Shown: positions 1 to 10,535, counted from the first letter of the stretch. The stretch: 64,000 nt of DNA from Streptococcus pneumoniae (GCF_001457635.1 NZ_LN831051.1:1426001-1490000), one strand, 5' to 3'. Numbers and translations are program-made. The notes: a model not told the origin generated them from the sequence alone.

Positions 1-2
1 GT

Positions 3-1913
3 TTAGAAGATTTTTATAAATGGTATAGTCTAAATAAAGAAAAGTTATTAAATAAGGCAACTGTTGGTGAAAAGTTTAATGATAAATTAAAAGAAGAGTT
101 TCTCCAGGAATGGCCTTTGGATAGGATTTTAACAATGTCAATCGATGAATATGTAATAGGAAAGGGACAGCAAAATAAGTCTTTATGCTACGCTCTTGAG
201 AAGGGAAAATACAAAAATCTATTTCTTGGAATTTCTGGTGGCTCAGCTTCAAAATTTGGTATTTATTGGAATAAAAAAACAAACAAATATAAAGATCAAG
301 CTAATAATGAGATTTCAGAGTTGGATCAGCGATTTTCAAAATTAAAATCAGATTTGTATGAAATTATCAAAGAAGGTATTCGTTTTAACTTTGAAAATCC
401 TATTTTTGATATGAAAAGATCAACAAATGAATTTATTGGTCGTTCTGCTATGGTGACAAAATTACTTTGTATCTATTCTGGGGGAGATCCTTTCTTTGGT
501 GTAAATATTAATAGTCAGAAAGAATTTTGGAACCACTTTGTTTCTCAGACAAATCAAGGTGGACCTTATCTGCAAAATCATAAAATAATTGAACTGGTGT
601 CCAAAACTTATCCTGAGTTGGAGCCATCGAAATTAGGAACTATGCTTTTTGAGTATTCTAAGCTTTTTATGGAAAATAAGGAAGACAATAGTACAATGGA
701 TTCATCAAACAATTTTCGTCATCAATTAACTCAATCTCTATTAAAGTCTCCAAACCTTATCCTTCGTGGTGCTCCTGGCACAGGAAAGACTTATCTTGCT
801 AAAGAAATTGCCAAAGAATTAACGGATGGCAACGAAGACCAAATCGGATTTGTACAATTTCACCCATCCTATGATTATACGGATTTTGTAGAAGGTTTAA
901 GACCAGTATCAAATGGGGATGGAGCTATTGAGTTTAGGCTACAGGACGGTATTTTTAAAGATTTTTGTCAGAAAGCAAAAGAAACCCAATTGATTGGAGG
1001 ACAAGATAATTTTGATGAGGCTTGGGATTCTTACTTAGAATATATAAATGTTGCTGAAGAAAAAGAATATATAACAAAAACATCTTACTTATCTGTTAAT
1101 AGTAGACAAAATTTGTCAGTAAATTATGATAGTGGTGTTCCAGGATGGTCACTACCTAGCAAATATGTTTACGAGTTGTATAAAGATAAAAATTATAATA
1201 AGCAAGAATACTACAAAAGTGGTGGAAAAACTGTCCTAGAAACATTGAGAAAGAGATTTGGTTTGAAAGACTATGTTTCCCCAACAGAAATTGATACTGA
1301 TAAGAAATTCGTCTTCATCATCGATGAAATCAATCGTGGGGAGATTTCTAAGATTTTTGGCGAACTCTTTTTCTCTATCGACCCTGGCTATCGTGGTGAA
1401 AAAGGAAGTGTTTCTACCCAATATGCAAATCTACACGAAACTGATGAAAAGTTCTATATCCCCGAAAATGTTTACATCATCGGAACTATGAATGATATTG
1501 ATCGTTCAGTGGATACCTTTGATTTTGCTATGCGTCGTCGTTTTCGTTTTGTTGAAGTTACTGCCGAGGGTCAAGTTGGCATGTTGGATAAAGAGCTGAA
1601 TATCCATGCAGAAGAAGCAAAAATTCGTCTAAGAAACTTGAACGCTGCTATCGAAAATGTTCAGGAATTAAACAGTCATTATCATATTGGACCAAGTTAT
1701 TTTCTTAAGTTGAAGGATGTAGATTTTGACTATGAATTACTCTGGTCTGATTATATTAAGCCTCTCCTAGAAGACTACTTGCGAGGTTCTTATGATGAGG
1801 TTGAAACTTTGGAAACTTTGAAAAAAGCATTTGAACTGACAAATAATGAGCAAAAAGATCAGGCAGTAGCTGATGACAATGAAGGTGATGAAAACGATGA
1901 TGCGGATTACTGA
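3..1913 (+). CDS. mcrB: McrB-like AAA+ GTPase subunit of an McrBC restriction system (5' end outside window)
   Basis: This is the motor subunit of a type IV (modification-dependent) restriction system, which hydrolyses GTP and translocates DNA so that McrC can cut. The frame is open from base 3 with no stop, so the gene starts before the window; the TTG at 117 is only an internal leucine codon. The N-terminal part is the likely specificity domain. The AAA+ core has a Walker A GAPGTGKT at 768-791, a Walker B FIIDEINR around 1315-1338 and the McrB-family GTMNDIDRS motif at 1482-1508, followed by MRRRFRF. The C-terminus is very acidic. The stop codon overlaps the start of mcrC, so the two are translationally coupled. 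The base composition is more A+T rich than the neighbouring core genes, which fits acquisition by transfer (inference). Confidence 0.88.
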   Translation, partial: LEDFYKWYSLNKEKLLNKATVGEKFNDKLKEEFLQEWPLDRILTMSIDEYVIGKGQQNKSLCYALEKGKYKNLFLGISGGSASKFGIYWNKKTNKYKDQANNEISELDQRFSKLKSDLYEIIKEGIRFNFENPIFDMKRSTNEFIGRSAMVTKLLCIYSGGDPFFGVNINSQKEFWNHFVSQTNQGGPYLQNHKIIELVSKTYPELEPSKLGTMLFEYSKLFMENKEDNSTMDSSNNFRHQLTQSLLKSPNLILRGAPGTGKTYLAKEIAKELTDGNEDQIGFVQFHPSYDYTDFVEGLRPVSNGDGAIEFRLQDGIFKDFCQKAKETQLIGGQDNFDEAWDSYLEYINVAEEKEYITKTSYLSVNSRQNLSVNYDSGVPGWSLPSKYVYELYKDKNYNKQEYYKSGGKTVLETLRKRFGLKDYVSPTEIDTDKKFVFIIDEINRGEISKIFGELFFSIDPGYRGEKGSVSTQYANLHETDEKFYIPENVYIIGTMNDIDRSVDTFDFAMRRRFRFVEVTAEGQVGMLDKELNIHAEEAKIRLRNLNAAIENVQELNSHYHIGPSYFLKLKDVDFDYELLWSDYIKPLLEDYLRGSYDEVETLETLKKAFELTNNEQKDQAVADDNEGDENDDADY

Positions 1914-3216
1914 TAATCAACACAAGATTATTAAAGAAAAATTTGTTGAAGAATATCCTAAACTAAGCAATCTTCTTTTAGACAGAACCTTGGAAAGTCT
2001 ATCCCAAGATGAACGTATTTTCATTTTTCCAAATGATTTGACTCATACTCCTGATTTGGATAAGGACCAAAAGATTTTTGAAACAGTCAATCAGAAAATC
2101 AAGACAGGGAACGTGATTGGTTTTCTTGGATATGGTCAGGAAAGATTAACGATTTCCTCACGATTTTCTGATGAGAGTAATGACCATTTTTTGCATTATC
2201 TCTTAAACAAGGTTCTTCATATCAATCTCACTAGTTTAGATGTTGCTTTGTCTCGTGAAGAGAGGCTTTATCAACTTTTGGTGTATCTCTTTCCCAAGTA
2301 TCTACAAGCTGCTATTCGAAAAGGTCTTTATAAGGAATATCATCGATTTTCTCATAACGACAGTAATGTTAAGGGAGTGATTGATGTAAGAAGCCATCTC
2401 AAGAAAAATCTTCCTTTCACGGGAAATATTGCCTACGCAACGAGAGAGTTCACCTATGATAATCCCCTCATGCAGTTGGTCCGTCACACTATTGAATACA
2501 TTAAGAATCAGAAAAGCATTGGTCAAGGGGTACTAGATAATCTCTCAACTAGTCGTGAAAACGTATCTGAAATCGTGCGTGTAACGCCCTCTTATAAACT
2601 AGCTGATCGTGCTAAGATTATTCGGGGAAATCAATCTAAACCTATACGTCATGCATACTTTCACGAGTACAGAAACTTACAAGAACTTTGTCTGATGATC
2701 CTAAACCAAGAAAAGCACGGTTTAGGGTATCAAGATCAAAAAATCTATGGTATTCTCTTTGATGTTGCCTGGCTTTGGGAAGAGTATGTTTACACCTTGT
2801 TGCCAAAAGGTTTTGTACATCCCAGAAATAAGGATAAGACGGATGGAATTTCAGTATTTTCTGTTGGGAAACGAAAAGTATATCCAGATTTTTATGACAG
2901 AGAACGAAAGATTGTTCTAGATGCAAAATATAAAAAACTGGAATTGACTGAAAAAGGAATCAACCGTGAGGACTTATTCCAGCTGATTTCCTATTCTTAT
3001 ATTTTAAAAGCTGAGAAGGCTGGACTGATTTTTCCTAGTATGGAGCAGTCAGTAAATAGTGAAATAGGAAAAGTAGCTGGCTATGGAGCTCAATTGAAGA
3101 AGTGGTCTATTCGAATCCCTCAGAATGCCTCATTCTATAGTACATTTTGTAAAATGATGGAAAATTCAGAAGAAAATTTTAAAGCGATTATTGATGAAGA
3201 AGTGGGGAGAAAATAA
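1897..3216 (+). CDS. mcrC: McrC-like endonuclease subunit
   Basis: This is the nuclease partner of McrB. Near the C-terminus the protein has a PD-(D/E)XK-type core: YPDF at about 2881-2892, then VLDAKYK at about 2914-2934, giving the PD...D-x-K pattern. A following LFQLISYSYILKA helix is typical of McrC/LlaJI-family nucleases. I chose the start at 1897 (the ATG at 1900 is equally possible) because GAAGGTGA at 1881-1888 is the only reasonable ribosome binding site; the frame also has an ATG at 1873. The gene overlaps the end of mcrB by 17 bases. The length, about 439 residues, is somewhat longer than E. coli McrC but normal for Firmicute relatives. No methyltransferase is seen within the window, as expected for a type IV system. 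Confidence 0.85.
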   Translation: MMRITDNQHKIIKEKFVEEYPKLSNLLLDRTLESLSQDERIFIFPNDLTHTPDLDKDQKIFETVNQKIKTGNVIGFLGYGQERLTISSRFSDESNDHFLHYLLNKVLHINLTSLDVALSREERLYQLLVYLFPKYLQAAIRKGLYKEYHRFSHNDSNVKGVIDVRSHLKKNLPFTGNIAYATREFTYDNPLMQLVRHTIEYIKNQKSIGQGVLDNLSTSRENVSEIVRVTPSYKLADRAKIIRGNQSKPIRHAYFHEYRNLQELCLMILNQEKHGLGYQDQKIYGILFDVAWLWEEYVYTLLPKGFVHPRNKDKTDGISVFSVGKRKVYPDFYDRERKIVLDAKYKKLELTEKGINREDLFQLISYSYILKAEKAGLIFPSMEQSVNSEIGKVAGYGAQLKKWSIRIPQNASFYSTFCKMMENSEENFKAIIDEEVGRK

Positions 3217-3284
3217 TTTCCCCTCTTTCTTTTATTTTTAACACAAGTAAAACCCGAACGATATATTTTAATTCATAAAATAAT

Positions 3285-3313
3285 TTGACAAAAACTGTAC
3301 TTTGGTTTATAAT
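3285..3313 (+). promoter_or_regulatory. Sigma-A promoter of guaC
   Basis: Perfect consensus elements: TTGACA at 3285-3290 and TATAAT at 3308-3313 with a 17-bp spacer. Transcription would begin near 3320, giving a leader of about 70 nt before guaC. Confidence 0.85.
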
Positions 3314-3319
3314 AAATTA

Positions 3320-3390
3320 AGGAAACGTCGGAAAAGGCGTAGTGATGCAAGAGCATAGGTAGGTCATTACAAAAGAAACGAGACATCGAT
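3320..3390 (+). promoter_or_regulatory. Structured 5' leader of guaC, identity unknown
   Basis: The leader can form a short hairpin (CGTC 3326-3329 with GGCG 3336-3339) followed by a larger stem (GTAGTGA 3339-3345 with TCATTAC 3364-3370, one G-U pair) that encloses a small hairpin (ATGC 3345-3348 with GCAT 3353-3356). The two stems share single bases at their borders, so they may compete. No ordinary Shine-Dalgarno is obvious before the ATG at 3391. I do not recognise a known purine riboswitch core here. Confidence 0.45.
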
Positions 3391-4377
3391 ATGTTAAATG
3401 AATTTCCAATTTTTGATTACGAAGATATTCAATTGATTCCAAATAAATGTGTCATTAAAAGCCGTGCAGAAGCGGATACAAGTGTCACTTTAGGAAATCA
3501 CACCTTTAAACTACCTGTTGTGCCAGCGAATATGCAGACGATTTTGGATGAAAATGTAGCAGAGCAACTGGCTAAAGGTGGTTACTTCTACATTATGCAC
3601 CGTTTTGATGAGGCAGGACGCATTCCTTTTATTAAACGAATGCACGATCAAGGGCTCATTGCTTCTATCTCTGTCGGTGTTAAGGATTATGAGTATGATT
3701 TCGTTAGACAGCTCAAGGCTGATGCTCCTGAGTATATCACTATTGATATTGCTCATGGTCATGCGGATAGCGTGATTTCTATGATTCAACACATCAAGAA
3801 AGAATTGCCAGATACCTTTGTCATTGCTGGAAATGTGGGAACACCAGAAGCTGTGCGTGAATTGGAAAATGCTGGTGCGGATGCTACTAAGGTCGGAATC
3901 GGTCCTGGTAAGGTTTGTATCACCAAGGTTAAGACTGGTTTTGGTACAGGTGGTTGGCAGTTGGCTGCTCTACGCTGGTGTGCCAAGGCTGCGCGTAAAC
4001 CGATTATCGCTGATGGAGGAATTCGTACTCACGGTGATATTGCTAAGTCTATCCGCTTCGGTGCTAGCATGATCATGATTGGTTCCCTCTTTGCAGGACA
4101 CATTGAAAGTCCAGGGAAAACGATTGAAGTCGATGGTGAACAGTTCAAAGAATATTATGGTTCAGCCTCACAATATCAAAAAGGTGCTTACAAAAATGTG
4201 GAAGGCAAACGTATCTTGCTTCCTGCTAAAGGTCATCTGCAAGACACTTTAACTGAGATGGAACAAGACCTTCAAAGTGCTATTTCTTATGCAGGTGGAC
4301 GTCAGGTTGCTGACCTTAAACACGTTGATTATGTGATCGTGAAAAACTCCATCTGGAATGGGGATGCTTCCCACTAA
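3391..4377 (+). CDS. guaC: GMP reductase (GuaC2 type)
   Basis: Converts GMP to IMP with NADPH and ammonia release, returning guanine nucleotides to the common purine pool. The 328-residue length matches the bacterial GuaC2 group. The IMPDH/GMPR barrel is clear: the phosphate-binding and catalytic loop [17 protein letters not shown] contains the active-site Cys, and [10 protein letters not shown] and GSLFAGH segments follow. An IMP dehydrogenase is excluded by the short length, the absence of CBS domains and the GMPR-type catalytic loop. It stands alone behind a strong promoter and a structured leader, and is followed by tRNA-Arg. Confidence 0.95.
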   Translation: MLNEFPIFDYEDIQLIPNKCVIKSRAEADTSVTLGNHTFKLPVVPANMQTILDENVAEQLAKGGYFYIMHRFDEAGRIPFIKRMHDQGLIASISVGVKDYEYDFVRQLKADAPEYITIDIAHGHADSVISMIQHIKKELPDTFVIAGNVGTPEAVRELENAGADATKVGIGPGKVCITKVKTGFGTGGWQLAALRWCAKAARKPIIADGGIRTHGDIAKSIRFGASMIMIGSLFAGHIESPGKTIEVDGEQFKEYYGSASQYQKGAYKNVEGKRILLPAKGHLQDTLTEMEQDLQSAISYAGGRQVADLKHVDYVIVKNSIWNGDASH

Positions 4378-4400
4378 GACGGGGTCTTTGACCAAAAAAC

Positions 4401-4429
4401 TTGTTATTAGAGCAAATTTCTGTTATAAT
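4401..4429 (+). promoter_or_regulatory. Promoter of tRNA-Arg
   Basis: TTGTTA at 4401-4406 and TATAAT at 4424-4429 with a 17-bp spacer. The start of transcription would fall a few bases before the tRNA at 4441. Confidence 0.75.
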
Positions 4430-4440
4430 AAAACAAGTTT

Positions 4441-4512
4441 CCACCCTTAGTGTAATGGATATCACGTAAGATTCCGGTTCTTGAGATGGGGGTTCGATTC
4501 CCTCAGGGTGGA
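4441..4512 (+). tRNA. tRNA-Arg (anticodon CCG)
   Basis: A full cloverleaf can be drawn. Acceptor stem: CCACCCT 4441-4447 with AGGGTGG 4505-4511, discriminator A at 4512. D stem: GTG with CAC. Anticodon stem: TAAGA with TCTTG around the loop TTCCGGT, giving anticodon CCG (reads CGG, Arg). T arm: five G facing CCCTC around TTCGATT. The 3' CCA is not encoded. It has its own promoter and terminator, so it is a single-tRNA transcription unit. Confidence 0.93.
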
Positions 4513-4524
4513 TGTAAACATCCT

Positions 4525-4549
4525 AAAAAGCCTTTAATAGGGCTTTTTT
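4525..4549 (+). terminator. Rho-independent terminator of tRNA-Arg
   Basis: Stem AAAAAGCC 4525-4532 with GGCTTTTT 4541-4548, ending in a T run. Confidence 0.8.
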
Positions 4550-4631
4550 CTTTATCCTGACCCAAATTTGCCGCTAAAACTGAGAATCTCTGTCTAAAGA
4601 ATTCCCAAATGCTTTCCAGTCCCGTTTTAGA

Positions 4632-4660
4632 GTGACTCAGGGGGCTTTTTTTGATATAAT
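4632..4660 (+). promoter_or_regulatory. Promoter of the rnc-smc operon
   Basis: TATAAT at 4655-4660, with GTGACT at 4632-4637 as a weak -35 at 17 bp. The rest of 4550-4631 shows no gene. Confidence 0.6.
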
Positions 4661-4694
4661 AAAAAGGACTATTATCAGTTAGAAAGAGGTTGGT

Positions 4695-5393
4695 ATGAAA
4701 GAATTACAAACTGTACTAAAGAATCATTTTGCAATCGAATTTGCAGACAAAAATTTACTGGAAACTGCCTTTACTCATACGAGTTATGCCAATGAGCACC
4801 GCCTCTTAAAAATTTCACACAATGAACGCTTGGAATTTTTAGGAGACGCTGTTCTACAGTTATTGATTTCAGAATATCTATATAAAAAATATCCTAAAAA
4901 GCCTGAAGGTGACCTATCAAAACTCCGTGCTATGATTGTCCGTGAGGAGAGTTTAGCTGGTTTTGCGCGTGATTGCCAGTTTAACCAGTTTATCAAGTTG
5001 GGTAAAGGGGAAGAAAAATCAGGTGGTCGCAATCGTGACACCATTCTTGGTGATGCCTTTGAAGCCTTTCTTGGTGCCCTTCTTTTGGATAAGGATGTGG
5101 CCAAGGTCAAGGAATTTATCTATCAAGTCATCATTCCTAAGGTTGAAGCAGGCGAGTTTGAGATGATTACAGACTATAAAACCCATCTCCAAGAGTTGCT
5201 TCAGGTCAATGGTGATGTGGCTATTCGTTATCAGGTGATTTCTGAAACAGGGCCTGCTCATGATAAGGTCTTTGATGTAGAAGTTCTTGTTGAAGGTAAG
5301 AGCATCGGTCAAGGCCAAGGTCGTTCTAAGAAATTAGCAGAGCAGGAAGCTGCCAAAAATGCCGTTGAGAAGGGGCTGGATTCATGTATTTAA
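4695..5393 (+). CDS. rnc: Ribonuclease III
   Basis: Cuts double-stranded RNA in rRNA precursors and structured mRNAs. The 232 residues have the two expected parts. The N-terminal RIIID domain carries the signature [12 protein letters not shown] at residues about 43-54 and the second acidic motif [13 protein letters not shown] near 118-130. The C-terminal part, from about residue 155, is a double-stranded RNA binding domain ending in [19 protein letters not shown]-like AAAGAGG lies before the ATG. The gene overlaps smc by ten bases, an arrangement shared by many Firmicutes (rnc-smc-ftsY). Confidence 0.96.
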   Translation: MKELQTVLKNHFAIEFADKNLLETAFTHTSYANEHRLLKISHNERLEFLGDAVLQLLISEYLYKKYPKKPEGDLSKLRAMIVREESLAGFARDCQFNQFIKLGKGEEKSGGRNRDTILGDAFEAFLGALLLDKDVAKVKEFIYQVIIPKVEAGEFEMITDYKTHLQELLQVNGDVAIRYQVISETGPAHDKVFDVEVLVEGKSIGQGQGRSKKLAEQEAAKNAVEKGLDSCI

Positions 5394-8300
5394 AGGAAAT
5401 CGAAATTCAGGGGTTCAAGTCTTTTGCTGATAAGACCAAGGTCGTTTTTGACCAAGGTGTGACGGCAGTTGTTGGACCCAATGGATCTGGAAAGTCCAAT
5501 ATTACAGAAAGTCTGCGTTGGGCTTTGGGGGAGTCTAGTGTCAAGAGTCTCCGTGGGGGCAAGATGCCGGATGTCATCTTTGCTGGAACCGAAAGTCGCA
5601 AACCGCTCAATTATGCTTCTGTAGTTGTGACTCTGGATAATCATGACGGATTTATCAAGGATGCAGGTCAAGAAATCAGGGTGGAACGCCATATCTATCG
5701 TAGTGGAGATAGCGAATACAAGATTGACGGCAAGAAAGTCCGTCTGCGTGATATTCATGACCTCTTCTTGGATACTGGATTGGGACGAGATTCCTTCTCT
5801 ATTATTTCCCAAGGGAAGGTTGAGGAGATTTTTAATTCCAAGCCTGAGGAACGACGAGCTATTTTTGAAGAAGCTGCTGGAGTTTTAAAATACAAGACTC
5901 GCAGAAAAGAAACCGAGAGTAAACTGCAGCAAACTCAGGATAATCTGGACCGCTTAGAGGACATTATCTACGAGTTGGATAATCAAATCAAGCCTCTTGA
6001 AAAGCAAGCTGAGAATGCCCGTAAGTTTTTAGACTTGGAAGGACAACGTAAGGCTATTTATTTAGATGTTCTGGTTGCTCAAATCAAGGAAAATAAGGCT
6101 GAACTAGAGTCGACAGAAGAAGAGTTGGCTCAGGTTCAAGAACTCTTGATGAGTTATTACCAAAAGCGTGAAAAATTAGAAGAAGAAAATCAAACTCTTA
6201 AAAAGCAACGCCAAGATTTACAGGCTGAAATGGCCAAAGACCAAGGCAGTTTGATGGATTTGACCAGTCTGATTAGTGATTTAGAGAGAAAATTAGCCCT
6301 ATCGAAATTAGAATCTGAGCAAGTAGCCCTGAATCAACAGGAAGCACAAGCTCGTTTGGCTGTTTTGGAGGACAAGAGAAATTCACTCAGCCAAGAAAAA
6401 TCTGATAAAGAAAGCTCTTTAGTACTTTTAGAGGAAAATCTAGTCCAAAATAATCAAAAACTCAATCGTTTAGAAGCTGAATTGCTAGCTTTTTCAGATG
6501 ATCCTGATCAGATGATTGAGCTTTTGCGTGAACGCTTTGTGGCGCTTTTACAAGAAGAAGCGGATGTCTCAAACCAACTGACCCGCATCGAGAATGAGTT
6601 GGAAAATAGTCGTCAGCTTTCTCAAAAACAAGCAGATCAACTAGAAAAGCTGAAAGAGCAATTAGCTACAGCTAAAGAGAAGGCTAGTCAGCAAAAAGAC
6701 GAGCTTGAAACTGCCAAGGTGCAGGTTCAGAAATTATTGGCTGACTATCAAGCTATTGCCAAGGAGCAAGAGGAGCAAAAAACTTCCTATCAAGCTCAAC
6801 AAAGTCAACTCTTTGACCGTCTGGATAGTCTTAAAAACAAGCAGGCTAGAGCTCAAAGTTTGGAAAACATCCTTAGAAATCACAGTAACTTTTATGCAGG
6901 TGTAAAGAGTGTTCTCCAAGAAAAAGACCGCCTTGGTGGGATTATTGGTGCTGTTAGTGAGCATTTGACCTTTGATGTGCATTATCAAACTGCCTTAGAG
7001 ATTGCACTTGGAGCCAGCAGTCAGCATATCATCGTAGAAGATGAAGAGTCGGCAACCAAGGCGATTGATTTCCTCAAACGAAATAGAGCTGGTCGTGCAA
7101 CCTTCCTTCCGTTGACGACTATCAAGGCGCGTACGATTTCTAGTCAGAACCAAGATGTTATCGCTGCAAGTGCGGGATTTCTAGGCATGGCAGATGAGTT
7201 GGTGACATTCGATACGAGACTGGAAGCTATTTTCAAGAACTTGCTAGCTACGACAGCGATTTTTGATACCGTTGAGCATGCGCGTGCAGCAGCGCGCAAA
7301 GTTCGTTATCAGGTTCGTATGGTGACTTTGGACGGTACAGAGTTGCGCACAGGTGGTTCTTACGCAGGTGGAGCCAATCGTCAGAATAACAGTATTTTCA
7401 TCAAGCCAGAACTGGAGCAATTACAAAAAGAAATTGCTGAAGAAGAAGCAAGTTTGCGTTCAGATGAAGTGAGTTTGAAGAACTTGCAAGATGAGCTAGC
7501 TAGATTGACAGAAAGATTAGAAGCCATCAAATCTCAGGGAGAGCAGGCTCGTATTCAGGAGCAAGGCTTGTCCCTCGCCTATCAGCAGACCAGTCAGCAA
7601 GTTGAAGAGCTAGAAACTCTTTGGAAACTCCAAGAAGAGGAATTAAATCGTCTTTCTGAGGGAGAATGGCAAGCGGATAAGGAAAAATGCCAAGAGCGCC
7701 TTACTACAATCACTAGTGAAAAGAATAATCTGGAAGCTGAGATTGAAGAGATTAAGTCTAATAAAAACGCCATCCAAGAACGTTATCAAAACTTGCAGGA
7801 AGAGCTAGCTCAAGCTCGTCTACTTAAGACAGAACTGCAAGGGCAAAAACGTTATGAAGTGACTGATATTGAACGCTTAGGTAAGGAACTAGATAATCTT
7901 GATATTGAGCAAGAAGAAATTCAGCGCCTTCTTCAAGAAAAGGTTGACAATCTTGAGAAGGTTGATACAGAATTGCTCAGTCAACAGGCGGAAGAATCCA
8001 AAACTCAGAAAACGAACCTCCAACAAGGTTTGATTCGCAAACAGTTTGAGTTGGATGATATAGAAGGTCAGCTGGATGATATTGCTAGTCATTTGGATCA
8101 GGCTCGCCAGCAGAATGAGGAGTGGATTCGCAAGCAAACACGTGCTGAAGCCAAGAAAGAAAAGGTCAGCGAGCGCTTGCGCCATCTACAAAGTCAATTA
8201 ACAGACCAGTACCAGATTAGCTATACTGAAGCACTAGAAAAAGCGCATGAGTTGGACAATCTCAATCTGGCAGAGCAAGAGGTGCAGGATTTAGAGAAGG

Positions 8301-8923
8301 CTATTCGCTCACTGGGTCCTGTCAACTTGGATGCTATTGACCAGTACGAAGAAGTTCACAGCCGTCTGGATTTCCTCAATAGCCAGCGAGATGACATTTT
8401 GTCAGCGAAAAATCTGCTTCTTGAGACTATTACAGAGATGAATGATGAGGTCAAGGAACGCTTTAAATCAACCTTTGAAGCTATCCGTGAGTCCTTTAAA
8501 GTGACCTTCAAGCAGATGTTTGGCGGAGGTCAAGCGGACCTGATTTTGACTGAGGGAGACTTGCTGACAGCTGGTGTGGAGATTTCTGTTCAACCTCCAG
8601 GTAAGAAAATCCAGTCCCTTAATCTCATGAGTGGTGGTGAAAAAGCTCTATCGGCTCTTGCCTTGCTCTTCTCCATTATTCGTGTCAAGACTATTCCATT
8701 TGTTATCTTGGATGAGGTGGAAGCTGCGCTGGATGAAGCCAATGTTAAACGTTTTGGGGATTACCTCAACCGCTTTGACAAGGACAGCCAGTTTATCGTC
8801 GTAACCCACCGTAAGGGAACCATGGCAGCGGCTGATTCCATCTATGGAGTGACCATGCAAGAATCGGGTGTTTCAAAGATTGTTTCAGTTAAGTTAAAAG
8901 ATTTAGAAAGTATTGAAGGATGA
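5384..8923 (+). CDS. smc: Chromosome partition protein Smc
   Basis: ATPase that organises and segregates the chromosome, acting with ScpA and ScpB (not in this window). The 1179-residue length is standard. Visible parts in order: N-terminal head with Walker [10 protein letters not shown] at residues about 32-40; first long coiled coil; hinge around 515-670 ([10 protein letters not shown]...TFLPL and GG-rich [11 protein letters not shown]); second coiled coil; C-terminal head with ABC signature [15 protein letters not shown] and Walker [15 protein letters not shown]. It overlaps rnc at the front and the next gene by ATGA at the back. Confidence 0.97.
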   Translation: MYLKEIEIQGFKSFADKTKVVFDQGVTAVVGPNGSGKSNITESLRWALGESSVKSLRGGKMPDVIFAGTESRKPLNYASVVVTLDNHDGFIKDAGQEIRVERHIYRSGDSEYKIDGKKVRLRDIHDLFLDTGLGRDSFSIISQGKVEEIFNSKPEERRAIFEEAAGVLKYKTRRKETESKLQQTQDNLDRLEDIIYELDNQIKPLEKQAENARKFLDLEGQRKAIYLDVLVAQIKENKAELESTEEELAQVQELLMSYYQKREKLEEENQTLKKQRQDLQAEMAKDQGSLMDLTSLISDLERKLALSKLESEQVALNQQEAQARLAVLEDKRNSLSQEKSDKESSLVLLEENLVQNNQKLNRLEAELLAFSDDPDQMIELLRERFVALLQEEADVSNQLTRIENELENSRQLSQKQADQLEKLKEQLATAKEKASQQKDELETAKVQVQKLLADYQAIAKEQEEQKTSYQAQQSQLFDRLDSLKNKQARAQSLENILRNHSNFYAGVKSVLQEKDRLGGIIGAVSEHLTFDVHYQTALEIALGASSQHIIVEDEESATKAIDFLKRNRAGRATFLPLTTIKARTISSQNQDVIAASAGFLGMADELVTFDTRLEAIFKNLLATTAIFDTVEHARAAARKVRYQVRMVTLDGTELRTGGSYAGGANRQNNSIFIKPELEQLQKEIAEEEASLRSDEVSLKNLQDELARLTERLEAIKSQGEQARIQEQGLSLAYQQTSQQVEELETLWKLQEEELNRLSEGEWQADKEKCQERLTTITSEKNNLEAEIEEIKSNKNAIQERYQNLQEELAQARLLKTELQGQKRYEVTDIERLGKELDNLDIEQEEIQRLLQEKVDNLEKVDTELLSQQAEESKTQKTNLQQGLIRKQFELDDIEGQLDDIASHLDQARQQNEEWIRKQTRAEAKKEKVSERLRHLQSQLTDQYQISYTEALEKAHELDNLNLAEQEVQDLEKAIRSLGPVNLDAIDQYEEVHSRLDFLNSQRDDILSAKNLLLETITEMNDEVKERFKSTFEAIRESFKVTFKQMFGGGQADLILTEGDLLTAGVEISVQPPGKKIQSLNLMSGGEKALSALALLFSIIRVKTIPFVILDEVEAALDEANVKRFGDYLNRFDKDSQFIVVTHRKGTMAAADSIYGVTMQESGVSKIVSVKLKDLESIEG

Positions 8924-9714
8924 CAATTAAATTAGTAGCAACGGATATGGACGGAACCTTCCTAGATGGGAATGGGCGCTTTGATATGGAGCGCCTCAAG
9001 TCTCTTTTGACTTCCTACAAGGAAAAAGGGATTTACTTTGCGGTGGCTTCGGGGCGCGGATTTCTGTCTCTAGAAAAATTATTTGCTGATGTTCGTAATG
9101 ATATTATTTTCATTGCGGAAAATGGCAGTTTGGTCGAATATCAAGGTCAGGACTTGTATGAAGCGACCATGTCTCGTGACTTTTATCTAGCAACTTTTGA
9201 AAAGTTACAAACTTCACCTTATGTAGATATCAATAAACTGCTCTTGACGGGGAAAAAAGGATCTTATGTGCTAGATACGGTTGATGAGACCTATTTGAAA
9301 GTGAGTCAGCACTATAATGAAAATATCCAAAAAGTAGCGAGTCTGGAAGATATTACAGATGACATTTTCAAATTTACAACCAACTTCACAGAAGAAACGC
9401 TGGAAGCTGGGGAAGCTTGGGTTAATGAACATGTCCCTGGTGTTAAGGCCATGACAACTGGCTTTGAGTCCATTGATATTGTTCTGGACTATGTCGATAA
9501 GGGAGTGGCCATTGTTGAATTAGCTAAAAAACTTGGTATCACAATGGATCAGGTTATGGCTTTTGGAGACAATCTAAATGACTTGCATATGATGCAGGTT
9601 GTGGGGCATCCTGTGGCTCCTGAAAATGCACGATCTGAAATTTTAGAATTAGCAGAGACAGTGATTGGTCACCATAAGGACCAGTCGGTTATAGCTTATA
9701 TGGAGGGCTTATAA
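8920..9714 (+). CDS. Cof-type HAD-superfamily hydrolase (first of two)
   Basis: A 264-residue class IIB HAD phosphatase, probably acting on sugar phosphates or similar small phosphoesters in the cytosol; the substrate cannot be told from sequence. The catalytic DxD is in motif I (TDMDGTFLD at residues about 8-16), motif II is VASGRG, and the conserved GDNLNDLHMM near the C-terminus supplies the Mg2+ ligands. Its start overlaps the smc stop (ATGA). It is only about 272 residues long, like its neighbour, to which it is paralogous. Confidence 0.9.
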   Translation: MTIKLVATDMDGTFLDGNGRFDMERLKSLLTSYKEKGIYFAVASGRGFLSLEKLFADVRNDIIFIAENGSLVEYQGQDLYEATMSRDFYLATFEKLQTSPYVDINKLLLTGKKGSYVLDTVDETYLKVSQHYNENIQKVASLEDITDDIFKFTTNFTEETLEAGEAWVNEHVPGVKAMTTGFESIDIVLDYVDKGVAIVELAKKLGITMDQVMAFGDNLNDLHMMQVVGHPVAPENARSEILELAETVIGHHKDQSVIAYMEGL

Positions 9715-10532
9715 TGGCAGATATAAAATTGATTGCATTGGACTTGGACGGGACCTTGCTGACTACTGATAAAAGGCTGACGGATCGCACCAAGGCAACC
9801 TTGAAAGCTGCGCGTGATCGTGGTATCAAGGTCGTATTGACAACTGGTCGTCCCCTAAAAGCCATGGATTTCTTTCTCCATGAGCTAGGGACTGACGGCC
9901 ACGAAGATGAGTATACCATTACTTTTAATGGTGGTTTGGTTCAGAAAAATACAGGTGAAATCCTTGATAAGACAGTCTTTTCATATGATGATGTAGCACG
10001 CTTGTATGAAGAAACAGAGAAATTATCACTGCCTCTTGATGCCATCTCAGAAGGAACAGTTTATCAAATCCAATCGGACCAAGAAAGTCTTTATGCCAAA
10101 TTTAATCCAGCCTTGACCTTTGTTCCAGTGGACTTTGAAGACTTATCTAGTCAAATGACCTACAACAAATGCGTGACCGCCTTTGCTCAAGAATCCTTGG
10201 ATGCAGCCATTCAGAAGATTTCTCCAGAATTGTTTGACCAATATGAAATCTTTAAATCACGTGAAATGTTGCTAGAATGGTCACCAAAGAATGTTCATAA
10301 AGCAACAGGTTTGGCAAAACTAATCAGCCATCTTGGAATCGACCAAAGCCAAGTGATGGCTTGTGGTGACGAGGCCAATGACCTCTCTATGATTGAATGG
10401 GCAGGTCTTGGTGTTGCTATGCAAAACGCTGTTCCTGAAGTAAAGGCAGCCGCAAATGTAGTGACGCCGATGACCAACGATGAGGAAGCTGTCGCCTGGG
10501 CTATCGAAGAATATGTGCTAAAGGAGAACTAA
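9714..10532 (+). CDS. Cof-type HAD-superfamily hydrolase (second of two, YidA-like)
   Basis: A 272-residue paralogue of the preceding gene, starting inside its stop codon (TAATG). Motif I is ALDLDGTLLT (catalytic DxD), motif II is LTTGRPLKAM, a lysine is in the KATGLAKL segment and the Mg2+-binding motif is CGDEANDLSMI. The cap (C2B type) lies between about residues 85 and 200. It resembles the YidA group of sugar-phosphate phosphatases, but I cannot assign a substrate. Four bases separate it from ftsY, so it is part of the same transcript. Confidence 0.9.
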   Translation: MADIKLIALDLDGTLLTTDKRLTDRTKATLKAARDRGIKVVLTTGRPLKAMDFFLHELGTDGHEDEYTITFNGGLVQKNTGEILDKTVFSYDDVARLYEETEKLSLPLDAISEGTVYQIQSDQESLYAKFNPALTFVPVDFEDLSSQMTYNKCVTAFAQESLDAAIQKISPELFDQYEIFKSREMLLEWSPKNVHKATGLAKLISHLGIDQSQVMACGDEANDLSMIEWAGLGVAMQNAVPEVKAAANVVTPMTNDEEAVAWAIEEYVLKEN

Positions 10533-10535
10533 GAT

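Noticed and set aside
117..282. Start of mcrB at the TTG at 117
   Set aside because: The frame is open to the left edge of the window and the upstream residues continue the domain, so the true start is outside.
3320..3390. Purine riboswitch before guaC
   Set aside because: The three-way junction and conserved loop sequences of that class are not visible; kept only as an unknown structured leader.
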